Numbered from the stretch's first letter, positions 48,401-55,275 are shown. The stretch: DNA of 64,000 bases from Tenrec ecaudatus (GCF_050624435.1 NC_134539.1:123053525-123117524); one strand, 5' to 3'. Numbers and translations: made by a program. Notes: generated from the sequence alone by a model not told the origin.

Positions 48401-49717
48401 ACTGGGACAGAACTCCATCTGAGGGAAGTTCCCAAAGACCTGGTTCAAAGACCACCACGATGTCCCCCAGCTGTCCCCCTCTATGTCCGTCAAGCCTGGC
48501 ATGGCCAGCTCAGCCTGCCTGGCAGATATGCTGAATGCCACATGTCAGGGGGGCAGCTGTGGCATTTTCCAGAAACATGGGGTTTTTCTTTGTAGCCTAA
48601 TCTAGACATGCATATAGTTCTGTTTATTTTACTTTCATGGCGTGAAAGCCAAGTTCTGGGAAAAGATGTGCTTTTAAAGGAAAGTCCCCCATAGCCCACC
48701 TCTCCTAGTAAAGCCTGTCTCTCCTCTCCTGGGGCTCCAGGTTCAGAAGGAAGGCAGTTCTACTGGGGGGTGTGGGGGGGAATGCCTCAGGGATCCAGTT
48801 CCTAGAACATACAACTGCAGTGAGAATTTGTTTTGCTTTGAAATCCCCTGACCCAACCTCAGGAAGCAAATGACGTCCTGGGGCACCACAGGGAAAATAA
48901 GGGGTGACCCTTTCTTCTGTTGTGGTCAGAAGTGGAGCTTGGTTCCTTCATGGGAAAGCACCGTGTGCCCCCAAGCCAGCAGGGCAGCTCTTCAACAGGA
49001 CTTCAGCGTTCTCATCACCCTCCAAAGGGCTTTGAAGGCAAAGGCCTCTCTAACAAGACACCTCCCCCATCTGCCCCCTGGCCTTTCTAAATATCCCCTT
49101 CCAAATGGGCATCGCTGTGCATGGTGCTCACCTGCCAGCCCAAACCAAGTAAGCGGAGCAGAGGCCCCAATCACGCCTCGCGAGCTCCTTTCCTCTGGAC
49201 TGCGCGGCAGCAGGCCCAATGCCCCAACAGGAAGTCTAATTCCCAAAGCAGCTAATTAAAGTAGCATAATGTCCACCCATCCCTGTTCCTAGGATACCCT
49301 AAAAATAACCCAGAATTACATCCCTGCGCCCTGGGGGAGCTGTCGGTTAACTGGTGGACCACCAAATACAAGGGTGAGGTTTCAGAGCCACCGGCTGCTC
49401 CTTGGCAGAATGATGAGGCCGTCTGCTTCGGTAACAATTCACAACCCCACAGAGAGTCACTATGCGTCCGAACCGGCCCGAACGCGGCGAGAGTTTGGTT
49501 TTGGGTTTGGAAGTAAAAGCACAGAAGCATCCCAGTCTCCGGGAGAGTGTGCACACCTGTACAACTTTGGGAGCAGGAAGCACCTGCAGGGAACATGTAC
49601 CTTGGAAATGAGTTCATCGTGATTGGCCAAATGGGCTCTGCAGTGAATGCAGCTGTAGGTCCGGTGGCAGGAGGGCAGATATGCCTGGAAAGTCTTGGAT
49701 CTTGTCATCTTCACCAT
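16140..49717 (-). CDS. YPEL2: YPEL2, Yippee-like zinc-binding protein 2 (spliced, 119 aa)
   Basis: Joined from 49717-49601, 19272-19229, 18639-18531 and 16229-16140 (117+44+109+90 = 360 bases), it gives 119 residues and a stop, the usual YPEL1-4 length. The Yippee domain covers nearly the whole protein. Its zinc ligands have the family spacing: C23-x2-C26, 52 residues, C79-x2-C82. YPEL2 rather than YPEL1 is indicated by MTRSK (not MTKSK), LPSC (not LPNC), GKYIIEL (not GKFIIEL) and the C-terminal GWD (not GWE). YPEL proteins are small, extremely conserved eukaryotic proteins. They are reported at the nucleus, centrosome and spindle, and the closest paralogue YPEL5 belongs to the CTLH E3 ligase complex. 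The biochemical role of YPEL2 itself is not settled. No break, frameshift or missing ligand is seen. Sequence identification is very secure. Confidence 0.96.
16230..18056. other. YPEL2 last intron, lower part
   Basis: Non-coding. Open frames such as 17196-17693 on the plus strand have no recognisable domain and no splice-site logic. No clear transposon is seen. Confidence 0.5.
18057..18300 (+). repeat. MIR SINE, near full length
   Basis: The MIR plan is seen in order: AAGCACAGTGGTTGAGAGC, GGGCTCTACTAGCCTG, CTTCTCCATCAGTAAAATAA and the 3' end AGTCAACAAATGCTTTG. It lies antisense in the YPEL2 last intron, about 230 bases from exon 3. Confidence 0.7.
18531..18639 (-). CDS. YPEL2: YPEL2 coding exon 3 (residues 54-90)
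   Basis: It starts with the last base of V54 and continues [20 protein letters not shown] to TTLGWKY. It holds the second zinc pair, C79 and C82 (YCENCK). The acceptor follows a pyrimidine-rich tract ending GGCATAG, and the donor is GTAAGT. The open frame extends into both introns, so a naive 116-codon minus-strand frame (18462-18812) includes this exon but is not itself the protein. Confidence 0.96.
19229..19272 (-). CDS. YPEL2: YPEL2 coding exon 2 (44-nt microexon, residues 40-54)
   Basis: It encodes [14 protein letters not shown] plus the first two bases of V54. The acceptor is TTTCAG and the donor GTGAGT. The exon is too short to be found by open-frame length; it was found by looking for the residues missing between exons 1 and 3. 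The phase (two bases carried over) matches the one base at the start of the next exon. Confidence 0.95.
19273..22080. other. YPEL2 large intron, 3' part, gene-free
   Basis: No exon or gene is recognised. The sequence has moderate GC and few identifiable repeats. It contains a TG run near 21999-22011. The frame at 18936-19541 overlaps exon 2 out of phase and is spurious. Confidence 0.45.
22080..22480 (+). mobile_element. Old L1 3' fragment
   Basis: It contains ACCCAAACCTGGAAACAATC, then CTCAACTGGTGAACAG and ACAATGCATGTAACAAC, a familiar order in old L1 3' regions. It ends near TTCAATAAAAAAACG at 22470. Confidence 0.6.
23058..23165 (+). mobile_element. AfroSINE head fragment, diverged
   Basis: AAGCCCCGGGTGGCGCAGCC followed by GCTAAGCGCTGG and GCTGGAAGGTCAGAGG matches the tRNA-like SINE head. 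The 3' body is not recognisable. A 230-codon frame (22959-23651) runs through it and is therefore not a gene. Confidence 0.45.
23166..25004. other. Intronic stretch, nothing recognised
   Basis: GC-moderate unique sequence with several overlapping open frames but no protein-family motif. No transposon is identified with confidence. Confidence 0.4.
25005..25290 (+). mobile_element. L1 ORF2/3' UTR fragment
   Basis: AAAAAGATAGAAACCACCTAA near 25039 and GAATACTACGGTATGC near 25110 match the segment at about 2115-2200 and general L1 3' structure. It is decayed. Confidence 0.7.
25358..25472 (-). mobile_element. Short palindromic MITE-like element, copy 2
   Basis: It begins TATATACTCGTGCATAAGC and ends GGCTTATACTAGAGTATGC. 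The interior (CAGCACATTTTTAATGCAGT, AAAATTAGGTG) is the reverse complement of the interior of copies 1 and 4. Confidence 0.65.
25754..25941 (-). mobile_element. AfroSINE, inverted
   Basis: It runs from TTCAACTCCCAGCAACCC through GAACTGGCCCGCAGGGCTTCC to GCGCTTAATCCCTGCACCAC and CGGGGTGCC. It is full length and inverted. Confidence 0.75.
25942..26920. other. Intronic stretch, nothing recognised
   Basis: No exon, RNA gene or confident repeat was seen. Confidence 0.4.
26921..26977. repeat. (GATA)n/(GAAA)n microsatellite
   Basis: AGATAGAAAGATAGATAGAT units pass into about seven GAAA units. Confidence 0.9.
26978..27700 (+). mobile_element. L1 3' UTR-related segments
   Basis: From about 27424 the text GAGATCAGGTATCAGGCAAC, then GTACACTGGTACAGAGAAG and GGGAATCCAGGACAGAT, matches the L1 3' UTR seen at 480-850 and 31790-31900. 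The preceding 400 bases may belong to the same element or to another L1 subfamily; that part is uncertain. It lacks the terminal AATAAA block. Confidence 0.55.
27930..28160 (+). repeat. MIR SINE
   Basis: AGAGCTTGGGAACTAGGAAG, then GCTTAACCTTGGGGAAGTTA and CTTCCTCTCTCTGAATCACA, are the MIR head and CORE-adjacent blocks. AATAGGTGCATATACAGC is the degraded 3' part. Confidence 0.65.
29155..29330 (+). mobile_element. AfroSINE, diverged
   Basis: GGCCTGCTGGTGCTAACG, TTGGACTTGCTGCTCAATGG, GGTTCAGACTCACCAGCCAC and TTAAAGATTGATGGC follow the AfroSINE order. The 3' body is shortened. Confidence 0.65.
29750..29985 (-). repeat. MIR-family SINE, inverted
   Basis: ACCAGGTGCCAGGCAGG, AATTTAATCCTCTCCAGGAC, CATCATCCCCATTTAGCAG and GTCAAACAACTGATACATGA follow the order of an inverted MIR/MIR3. 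Confidence 0.65.
30862..31033 (-). mobile_element. SPIN-type non-autonomous hAT transposon, copy 1
   Basis: It is bounded by CAGGGGTTCTCAACCTTCC and its inverted partner GGTTGAGAACCACTG. The interior has GCTGTGACCCTTTAATG, CATGTTGTGGTGACC, ATTGCTACTTCATCACTG and AGGGTCGCTACCC, as in SPIN_NA elements read backwards. SPIN is a horizontally transferred hAT family documented in tenrec, murine rodents, bushbaby, some bats, opossum and non-mammals. The 8-bp flanks do not match exactly. About 172 bases. Confidence 0.85.
31331..31515 (+). mobile_element. AfroSINE
   Basis: AGGAGCTCTAGTGGTGAAG, GGGGCTGCTAACTGCAAGG, CAGGGTCGCTGTGAGTCAGC and GGACTCGGCGGCGCCGAG are diagnostic. It is full length with moderate divergence and lies about 300 bases from SPIN copy 1. 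Confidence 0.85.
31590..31684 (-). mobile_element. L1 3' end remnant, inverted
   Basis: TTTTATTAGGGGCTTATC, with CTACCCTCCCCACAC further on, resembles the inverted L1 3' end (compare TTTATTGGGAGCTTGTAC at 41020). It abuts a forward L1 insertion. Confidence 0.55.
31696..32214 (+). mobile_element. 5'-truncated L1 insertion with target-site duplication
   Basis: It ends in the shared L1 3' block with AATAAAATT and an A-rich tail. The 11-base direct repeat TAGTCATCAAA flanks it at 31685-31695 and 32215-32225. About 519 bases of 3' UTR only. The 148-codon minus-strand frame here is antisense L1 sequence, not a gene. Confidence 0.85.
32226..33409. other. Intronic stretch with small repeats
   Basis: It contains a MIR-like piece near 32590-32700 (CCAGTTTCATCATCTGTGAA), a 15-base tandem repeat at 32946-32982 (TGGACACAAGTTTCC, 2.5 units) and a T8G12 tract near 33134-33153. 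No gene is seen. Confidence 0.5.
33410..33659. repeat. CA/CTCT microsatellite within a duplicated locus
   Basis: A long (CA)n mixed with TCTC units fills about 33436-33626. The 33 bases before the tract (33410-33442) recur almost exactly after it (33627-33659), giving a period of 217 bases. The plus-strand frame at 33425-33784, rich in His, Thr, Ser and Leu, is produced by the repeat. Confidence 0.9.
33660..35816. other. Intronic stretch, nothing recognised
   Basis: Unique-looking sequence with no exon, RNA gene or confident transposon. Confidence 0.4.
35817..35940 (+). mobile_element. AfroSINE, 5' half
   Basis: GGAGCCAGGGTGGCACAGTG, GTTACACGCTGGGTTGCGAAC and GTCACCAGCTGCTCCTTGGG form the tRNA-like head and linker. 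The 3' body is absent. Confidence 0.8.
36370..36725 (+). mobile_element. Old MER20-like hAT fragment(s)
   Basis: CAGTGATCCTTAAAGACCGT and CATCGGCATCTCCCAGGGG resemble the MER20 left part. TTCCAGGTGATTCGGATGTG and CTTGAGAATCCTCACC resemble its right part. About 200 unrelated bases separate the halves. Confidence 0.45.
37205..37595 (+). mobile_element. L2 LINE 3' end
   Basis: GCGTGGCTCCCCGCAGC, GTCTTGCCAGCACTTCTC, AGCATAAGCTACTTGAGGGC and TCTTATATCCCTAGTGCCTCC follow the conserved L2 3' end. The MITE-like element at 37598 interrupts or follows it. Confidence 0.65.
37598..37702 (-). mobile_element. Short palindromic MITE-like element, copy 3
   Basis: CATATACTCTTGGATAAGCC at one end and GGTCAGTAAGTATAA at the other, with GTAATGCAGTTTTTGCAGTA and AAAATTAAGTGCC inside, match copy 2 in the same orientation. 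Confidence 0.55.
38056..38312 (+). mobile_element. Old hAT-type non-autonomous element
   Basis: AGGTCAGCAACCACCACC, ATCTGGCCCTTCAGTGG, AAATAGAGTTTCACTGG, GTGTATTTACTCTCTGGCCC and GACTACCCCTGCTCTG follow the layout of a widespread mammalian hAT MER element that starts CAGGGGTTGGCAAACT. The name is not assigned. Confidence 0.5.
39120..39480 (+). mobile_element. RTE (BovB-like) LINE fragment, RT region
   Basis: GAATGGGAATTCCAGAACAC, CAGAAGACTCAACCTTGTTTG, then GAAAGTGAGGAGGCCCTGG and ACTAGATCAACAGGTGACAT parallel the RT 3' half at 63200-63490 and the segment at 9805-9970. It contains deletions and stops. Confidence 0.6.
40820..40925 (+). mobile_element. AfroSINE, 3' half
   Basis: GGACAGTCCTACCCTATCCG, ATAGAGTCACTATGAGTTTG and CATCAACTCACTGACAGTG are the AfroSINE 3' body. 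The head is missing. Confidence 0.75.
41002..41938 (-). mobile_element. L1 insertion (3' UTR), inverted, with 16-base target duplication
   Basis: This is the longest L1 3' UTR in the window, about 937 bases. It starts (inverted) with the terminal block TTTATTGGGAGCTTGTAC and reaches the segment that is tandemly repeated at 1-528 (CCAGACGCTGTATCTTTTG, TTGTTCACCACATTTGC). The direct repeat CTGGACTGTAATTTTC flanks it at 40986-41001 and 41939-41954, a classic target-primed insertion signature. No coding sequence. Confidence 0.9.
41953..42062 (-). mobile_element. AfroSINE, inverted 5' part
   Basis: CATGGAAACAGATTAGGG, GTGGGTTTGAACTGCTGAC, AGGTAGCAGCCAAGCACTTAA and CTGTGCCATCTGGGCACC are inverted SINE head and linker. 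Confidence 0.75.
42063..44172. other. Intronic stretch with L2-like and SINE traces
   Basis: L2-like text lies near 43220-43370 (CTTCCTGAAGCCTCACCAAG). A partial AfroSINE body lies near 43925-43985 (GTCCTGTGGGGTCACTAGGA). An 11-base tandem repeat (AGCCCCTTTAG) is at 43548-43569. No gene. Confidence 0.45.
44173..44335 (+). mobile_element. AfroSINE, diverged
   Basis: AGGAATCCCGGTGGCCCTGG, GTGCAAACCCGCCGGTGAC, CCATAAAGATTCGCC, CTCAGAGACCCTAAGTAG and GGGTCAGAGTCGCCTGG follow AfroSINE order. Confidence 0.65.
44336..49328. other. Large-intron stretch, mostly unassigned
   Basis: It contains a G13 run near 45463-45475, a perfect 15-base tandem pair at 45903-45932 (GGTCGAAGGCGAGCC), an old MIR3/L2-like piece near 46030-46120 and a MIR near 47515-47685 (GCACAGAGTGCGTGCGCAAC). 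GC is higher around 45730-47140, but no exon or CpG-island promoter can be supported. Confidence 0.45.
49329..49518 (+). mobile_element. AfroSINE next to YPEL2 start-codon exon
   Basis: CCCTGGGGGAGCTGTCGG, GAGCCACCGGCTGCTCCTTGG, GAGAGTCACTATGCGTCCG and GGCGAGAGTTTGGTTTTGGG define a full-length copy. It is antisense to YPEL2 and ends only about 80 bases from the exon donor at 49600. Confidence 0.85.
49601..49717 (-). CDS. YPEL2: YPEL2 coding exon 1 (residues 1-39, start codon)
   Basis: On the minus strand the ATG at 49717-49715 lies in GCGCCAATGG, with a G at +4. It opens [20 protein letters not shown] and runs to HDELISK. It carries the first zinc pair, C23 and C26. The exon ends AAG followed by the donor GTACAT. 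A second in-frame ATG at codon 4 is possible, but family alignment supports the first. A CTCAG acceptor just 5' would start the exon at 49725, leaving 8 bases of 5' UTR; that boundary is inferred. Confidence 0.95.
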
Positions 49718-49725
49718 TGGCGCCG

Positions 49726-52700
49726 CTGAGCGTGGGGCGAACTCTGGGGCCGCCCACGAGGCACTCCCACAGGACGGGTCGCACGGGAAACACCGGAAGA
49801 CACAGGTAAAGGCCGTGGTTTGGCAGGGGGTGGGTGTGGGGCAGGCTCCACACACTGGTGAGATCTTCAGAGGAAGGACTTTCAAACAGAGGCCCAGGGC
49901 TGGTTGTCAGAAGCCTGCGGTGCCAAGAAAATGGGAATATCATCAGCAGCTAGAACAAGACTCCGACACAGCAGATGCTCCGAATGCTGTCGACAGACAG
50001 GTAAAATGCCCCACCCCACCCCTCACCCCCTGCCCTCGAGGACCAATCAATAGGCAGGAAAGCACTGTGCTGTTATTTCAGGATCACCCAGCATTCTCAG
50101 AAGTTACCCTGGGGACCCTCCGCAGACTTCCAGCACATGGCATCACCCCCCCACCCCACCCCCACCGCGCCCAGAAAATCCCACAGCCCTTCCTCCAGAG
50201 AGGACTCCCAAGGACTTCCAACCAAGAGGAACGGCTAGAGGGAAAGGAGAAGACATTCAGCTCCTAGTTCACCAGTCACACGTAGGTTTCCAGAGGCTGG
50301 GAGTCGCCCCAGCACAAACCTCACACCCTTCTTGCTGACAGACCGAGCCCGGGCACCCAGGCCCCTCCTCAGCCACAGGGTGCCTCATGACTGACCAGCT
50401 CTTGGGGGGAGGAGTGACTTGCTGTATAGTACACGCGGCCCAGCAGATGCTTGGGATGTAATTTTGAAAAGACCAGTGCATTACTGAAACTCATGACATC
50501 ATCAGACGCCTGCATCGGAGACGGAATTTTACTAGACTCTCTCCCCAACCCTCAGGCCTCCCCCACAGTCCACAGTGGCAAACATCTCTCCCCAGCACAA
50601 ATGCAGCTTCTTTTATCCTCCTGGGAACTAACAAGACACCAAGACAGCCAGCTGTGGCCCCCAAGCCACCAACTGACCTCTGGGTAAAGGTCATGGGTAA
50701 AGGCAGGGCCCTGGAGGCTAGCCGGCCAGCCTCACTTCTCTGAGCTAGCTCACCGCCCTGAGGCTCCCCACCCTGTCTATTCCCTGGGCCGCACTAATGG
50801 GGTGAGTGTTCCCACTTGCCTACCTCCCAGGAGAACAGTGAGTGTTAATTAACGCCTGCATCAGGCTTTGAAGATAAAATTATTTGGAGAGATGGGGGAG
50901 GAAGACAAACAAAATGAAATCTTCCTTGCTAGATTTTGTCTGGGATGCATCTGGAAGTTTAAAGAAAGCCTGCAAACCATTTCCGTCTACACCTCTGCAA
51001 CCCAAGTTTTTCCAAAGGGAAGCTGCCTTCCCTATCTTCCGACCACAGCGGTCCCCAAAGGCCACCACACCCCTGAGACTTTCTCTGTGGCCACACACCC
51101 CGGGCCAGCCTGAAGCTGAAGCAAAACTGGCCACTTAGACCCTCGTGACAGCATTTCCCTTCTGCAGCCCTGAGCCAAGCAGGTCCCACATCCAAGGTGA
51201 CCATTGATGGGAGTTTCGGGCTATTGAAAGGGCTTGACCTCTGAGGCCCGAGGCACAGTCCCTGCTCAGTCTTCCTACTGTTTTTAAAGATCTGAAAGAA
51301 ATCACGTTAGTGCAGCGCCAAGATGGCCGGTGCCGAAGGGCATGCCAGGGGGAGCTCGCTTTCCCAGCCAGCCCCTCGTGGGAGCGGGAGAAGGCACGGG
51401 TCCTAGGACTCACTCCCTGCGTCCTCCCAGTGAGCAGGGGGCGTGGACAGAAGCCCACCATGGGGATAACAGAAGTCAATTAAATCAAGACAGGGAACCA
51501 AGGTTGATGGGCTCTGACGTGTTCCAGGTGCTAAGAAGAGCCGCGTACCCCACACCACTTGGGGCTTTTGAAATCTGCTCCAACATCAACACGCCACTCT
51601 CGCCAAGGACGGAATTTCCAAGAACGGGGGTGGGACAGGTGTAGGGACTAGACGAGACAGGCAGGCAGAAACACGGTGGGGAGCATGGGGAGCACCGGGC
51701 CCACCATCTTACACAAACAGGGAGGCAGGAAAGGAAACAGGAGGCCGGCTGTGGTCGGTCGGGGTTTATCCGGCAGCCACCGTCTGTTTTCTTATCCATG
51801 CGGATGGCTTCTCAATTATGCATCTCCCTGGAGTAGAATTATTCTCTGCGTAGGAAACCAAGAGAGTTCACAGGCGGGGGTTTCTGGTTATGCTCAGTTT
51901 GAAATCCAAACCTCCAAACATACTCCTGTTCCTCCTCCCAAAAGATAAGCATTTCTGCGCATGCACTCGGTCCTCACTATAGCTCTGAATGTCAAGAAAA
52001 ACAAAAACACTTTAAAATCCACCACGGAAGCGGCCACGACCACGTCGAAGGCTGCCTGGTGCTAGAAAAGCTCCAGAGCGCCCGCCCCACACACAGCGGG
52101 TTTGGCGGCTCGACAGTCCCTGCGCTCCTCTGGCTCTTTCATAGAATGAGTTCCACAGGCACATCCAAAACAAGCGGCTGCTTCCTCCCGAGAAGGTGAA
52201 AAAAGAAAAAGTAGCTCACAGAAATATGGCTCTTGTGTAGCTGACACGGGGCAGACAAGAAGGAGGAATGAGAGAGCCGAGAGAAAGCTGGCTGGGGTCG
52301 GGGCGAGTGGTAGACGAGGAGAGATGAAGACGCAGGGAAAGAAAAATAATCACCTCTACCCTCTTCTGTCTTAAGAAAAAAATAAAAGCTTCTCGAATTT
52401 AAGGAAGTTAAAGGCAACGGTAAGTTGGGTATGCACTGGACTTCCGACATTTTCCTCTGGGGCCTGTTAGTTGTTGGGCATGGGTGTCCCACTTGTTGAA
52501 CGCATCATTGAGTCCAACCGACCTCCAACCATAACCCAGTAAGCTCGAGCTTGCAAAGATCCAGCCTCAGGACACGTGTGCAAATTGAACGCTCTTGTGT
52601 AAGTGAAGTAATAATCCTTCACGGTGCAAATGCAGGTAAGACCTGCTACCAGCCCCCCAGCTGGCTCCACGCTGCTGAGCAGGTAACTCATAGGTGTGAG

Positions 52701-53410
52701 GGACTGTGCTTAGAATGGAGGTCTGTCTGTGACCTACCACCTCGGGAACCAACCATCTGGGCAGAGCGTGCAAGTCCAACGTGACCACTCTGACCCTCGG
52801 TTTCCCGGTTTCTAATGACACCAATTTATATAGGGTGCTGAGAGTTGCTAAAAGAGCATGCACGACGCTTGACACACACATGCGACAAAGTTATGCTATT
52901 ATTTTGCGTGGTCAACAGAAAAACAGCGAGAGACATGGCCTTCTCTGCGGCTGCTTTCAAAATGGCAACGGAGGCCTGAGGACCCCAAACACACACGAGG
53001 TTCGGGTCCTTTGAGGGCAGATTCTCTCTTCTTTTTTCCTACTCAAGTTGCCCCCGATGCTGCTCAGGTAGAATCACCTATCTAGGGAGCCTCTGGGTGC
53101 TAGAATCAATAAGCATCCTCGGCTGCTCACTCACAGTTAGATCTATGCAGGGGGGCCTTGGAAGAAAGGTCTGATCGTCTGCTTCTGAAAAAGCAGCCAC
53201 TGAAAGCCATGCAGCACTGACATAGATGGGTTGCCACGAACCACTGAATCTGGGTTCGTGCACACCCATTAAAGGGGGAGAAGAGAGCGGGTAACACAGG
53301 AGGAACCAGGAGTGTTCTGTGAATCTACAAGGTGGTTCCGCCAGAGGCCATATTCCCACTGGCAAGGATCACAGGGACTAGTTTGGGTTGGCGTACACTG
53401 TCCTGGCAGA
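49726..53410. other. Upstream of YPEL2 start-codon exon, nothing recognised
   Basis: Probably the first intron. Pyrimidine-rich sequence on the minus strand just upstream of 49725 suits an acceptor. No upstream non-coding exon, CpG-dense promoter or transposon was identified with confidence. Open frames here lack family motifs. Confidence 0.4.
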
Positions 53411-53677
53411 CTCCTGAACGTCTCAGTGGTGCAGTGGATAAGGCACTCTTTGGCTGTTAACGAACAGAACCTTGGTTTGAATCTCCCAGCCTCTCTGCAG
53501 GAGAGACGAGGCAGTCTACTTCGTCTTGTTTTTTTGTTGTTGTTGTTGTTTTGGGTTTTTTTTGGCAGTCTACTTCTGTAGATACTTACAACCTTGGAGA
53601 CTTTGGGAAGCAGTTCCCCTCTGTCCTATATATCACCTTGAGTCAAACTGACCTTGATGGAAATGGCAGTGGGTAGG
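53411..53677 (+). mobile_element. AfroSINE with an internal micro-insertion
   Basis: The head is GTCTCAGTGGTGCAGTGGAT and GCTGTTAACGAACAGAACC. The 3' body is ATATCACCTTGAGTCAAACTG and GATGGAAATGGCAGTGGGT. In the middle, the 13 bases GGCAGTCTACTTC at 53510-53522 are repeated at 53564-53576, enclosing a 41-base T/GTT-rich insert. Confidence 0.85.
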
Positions 53678-53734
53678 CATATCCTTGAGCCCCTTCCTGC
53701 TCTCTAACCCCTTAAACCAGTCCTTCACGCTTTT

Positions 53735-53905
53735 AATTAGTGGTTAAGATGACAGGCCCCCAACCCAGAACCTCCCTGTTCAAATTCCAGCTCCACCATG
53801 TACTATGTGGCCTTAGAGAAGTTCACCTCTCTGGGTCGCACTTCCCTCAATGGGGGTGGGGCAGGCGAGATAATAATCATCTCTACTTCACAGTGTCCTT
53901 GACCA
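53735..53905 (+). repeat. MIR SINE
   Basis: GTGGTTAAGATGACAGGC, TTCAAATTCCAGCTCCACC, TGTGGCCTTAGAGAAGTTCA and CTCTCTGGGTCGCACTTCC follow the MIR plan. Confidence 0.7.
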
Positions 53906-53931
53906 TATTCCATTAAAACATACACAGTACT

Positions 53932-54560
53932 TCCTCCCCCCAACTACCATGATCCGAATTCTACCTTGCAGGGCTGGATAGGACAGAGGCTGTACACTGG
54001 TACATATGAGGGTTGGAGGTACAGGGAATCCAGGGTGGATGATACCTTCAGGACCAAGGGTGGCAGGGACGATGCTGGGAGAGTGGAGGGTGAGTGGGTT
54101 GGAAAGGGGGAACTGATTACAAGGATCCACATGTGACCTCTTCCCTGGGAGAGGGACAGCAGAGAAGGGGGGAAGGGAGACTCCAGATATGGCAAGATAT
54201 GACAAAATAACGATGTATAAATTACCAAGGGCATATGAGGGAGGGGGGAATGGGGAGGGAGGGGGGAATGGGGAGGGGGGGGAAAGAGGACCTGATGCAA
54301 GGGGCTTAAGTGGAGAGCAAATGCCTTGAGAATGATTGGGGCAGGGAATGTATGGATGTGCTTTATACAATTGATGTATGTATATGTATGGATTGTGGTA
54401 AGAGTTGTTTGAGTCCCTAATAAAATGTAAAAGAAGAAAAGAGAAAAAAATGATTAGGGCAAAGACTGTACAGATGTGCTTTATACAATTGATGTATATA
54501 TATGTATGAACTGTGAAAAGAATTGTATCAGCCCCAATAAAAAATAAATTAATTAAAAAA
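53932..54560 (+). mobile_element. Double-tailed L1 3' end with target-site duplication
   Basis: The L1 3' UTR runs to a first terminal block and AATAAAATG near 54420. A second copy of the last ~90 bases follows (54450-54545), ending CCCCAATAAAAAATAAATT and an A tail. The 17-base direct repeat AAAACATACACAGTACT at 53915-53931 and 54561-54577 encloses both tails, so they arrived in one event or were later duplicated inside. A GA-rich tandem lies near 54235-54285. The 227-codon minus-strand frame is antisense to this element. Confidence 0.85.
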
Positions 54561-54764
54561 AAAACATACACAGTACTCAGTCTAGTGCCTGTTGACGATA
54601 AACTCAGATGGCTGGTACTTATCTACCACTGATTCCTGTGTGTGGCTTCAGCCTCACCTTGACCACCTTCAACTCTGCTCCCTGCTTGCAACTGGCTTTG
54701 AAGGCTCTACCAGGTGGCGAGGACTCTCCCAAGTGCCTGGGATACGACACCCTCCACCAAATGG

Positions 54765-54930
54765 TGCCCTGTGGCTGCAGAGTGGACTCCAACTCACAGT
54801 GGCGCTTCCAGGAGGGGAGATGCACCTCGGAGCGTTTCCAAGGCAACTCGTCACATCTTCCTCCGGCTGAAAGGCTGGTAGGTTCAAACCAGCGACCTTC
54901 TGTTTAATAGACAAGCTGTCTGTCCCCGGA
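54765..54930 (-). mobile_element. AfroSINE, inverted
   Basis: AGAGTGGACTCCAACTCAC, AGGCAACTCGTCACATCTTCC, AGGTTCAAACCAGCGACC and TTCTGTTTAATAGAC are the inverted body and linker. Confidence 0.7.
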
Positions 54931-54989
54931 GGAAGTTCCGACGTGTGTGTAACTCCTAACACACTGACACAGCACTTCATGACCCTATG

Positions 54990-55275
54990 GTCTTGTTGAT
55001 ACCGTTCCTCAGCCTGACACATTCTTCCCACCCTTCCTCCCAAAGCTTTCTCATCCATCCTCACTTGGCTCAAAGGCCACCTCAGCGCCAGGCTTAATCC
55101 TCCCTCCCTGGTCCTCATTTTTAGCTCAACAATTGCTGTATTAAAATTGTCCTTTTCCTGCACCTAATCCCTTACTCAACTATAATAAGCTCCTGGAGCA
55201 AGACCACATTTTAGTCATGTTTGTACCCTTGCACACAGAGCGTACTAGAGGCAAAGGGTTTTTGCTGAACTGAAT
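54990..55275 (+). mobile_element. L2 LINE 3' end
   Basis: CAAAGGCCACCTCAGCGCC, AATAAGCTCCTGGAGCAAG, ACATTTTAGTCATGTTTGTA and GGGTTTTTGCTGAACTGA follow the L2 3' consensus order. Confidence 0.65.

Larger units (their letters stand above)
11935..49725 (-). other. YPEL2: YPEL2 transcription unit (5' end not in window)
   Basis: The span covers four coding exons and the 3' UTR. It runs from a possible acceptor just upstream of the start codon (CTCAG on the minus strand, next to 49725) to the predicted cleavage site near 11935. Introns are 19273-49600, 18640-19228 and 16230-18530. All have GT at the donor and AG at the acceptor when read on the minus strand. One large intron after the first coding exon and a last exon that is mostly 3' UTR fit what is known of YPEL2. 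No CpG-rich promoter or non-coding first exon was found up to 64000, so the gene is incomplete here. Confidence 0.9.

Noticed and set aside
49460-49885. 141-codon minus-strand frame with the YPEL2 N-terminus preceded by 56 extra residues
   Set aside because: Family length and the usual MVKM start place the initiator at 49717; the upstream part is likely intron or 5' UTR.
51300-52140. Possible YPEL2 non-coding first exon or promoter
   Set aside because: Some CpG are present near 51320 and 52030-52110, but density is not island-like and no supporting donor or core promoter could be argued.
53888-54571. 227-codon minus-strand open frame
   Set aside because: It is entirely antisense to the L1 3' UTR insertion; similar frames appear opposite the other L1 copies (31784-32230, 706-957).
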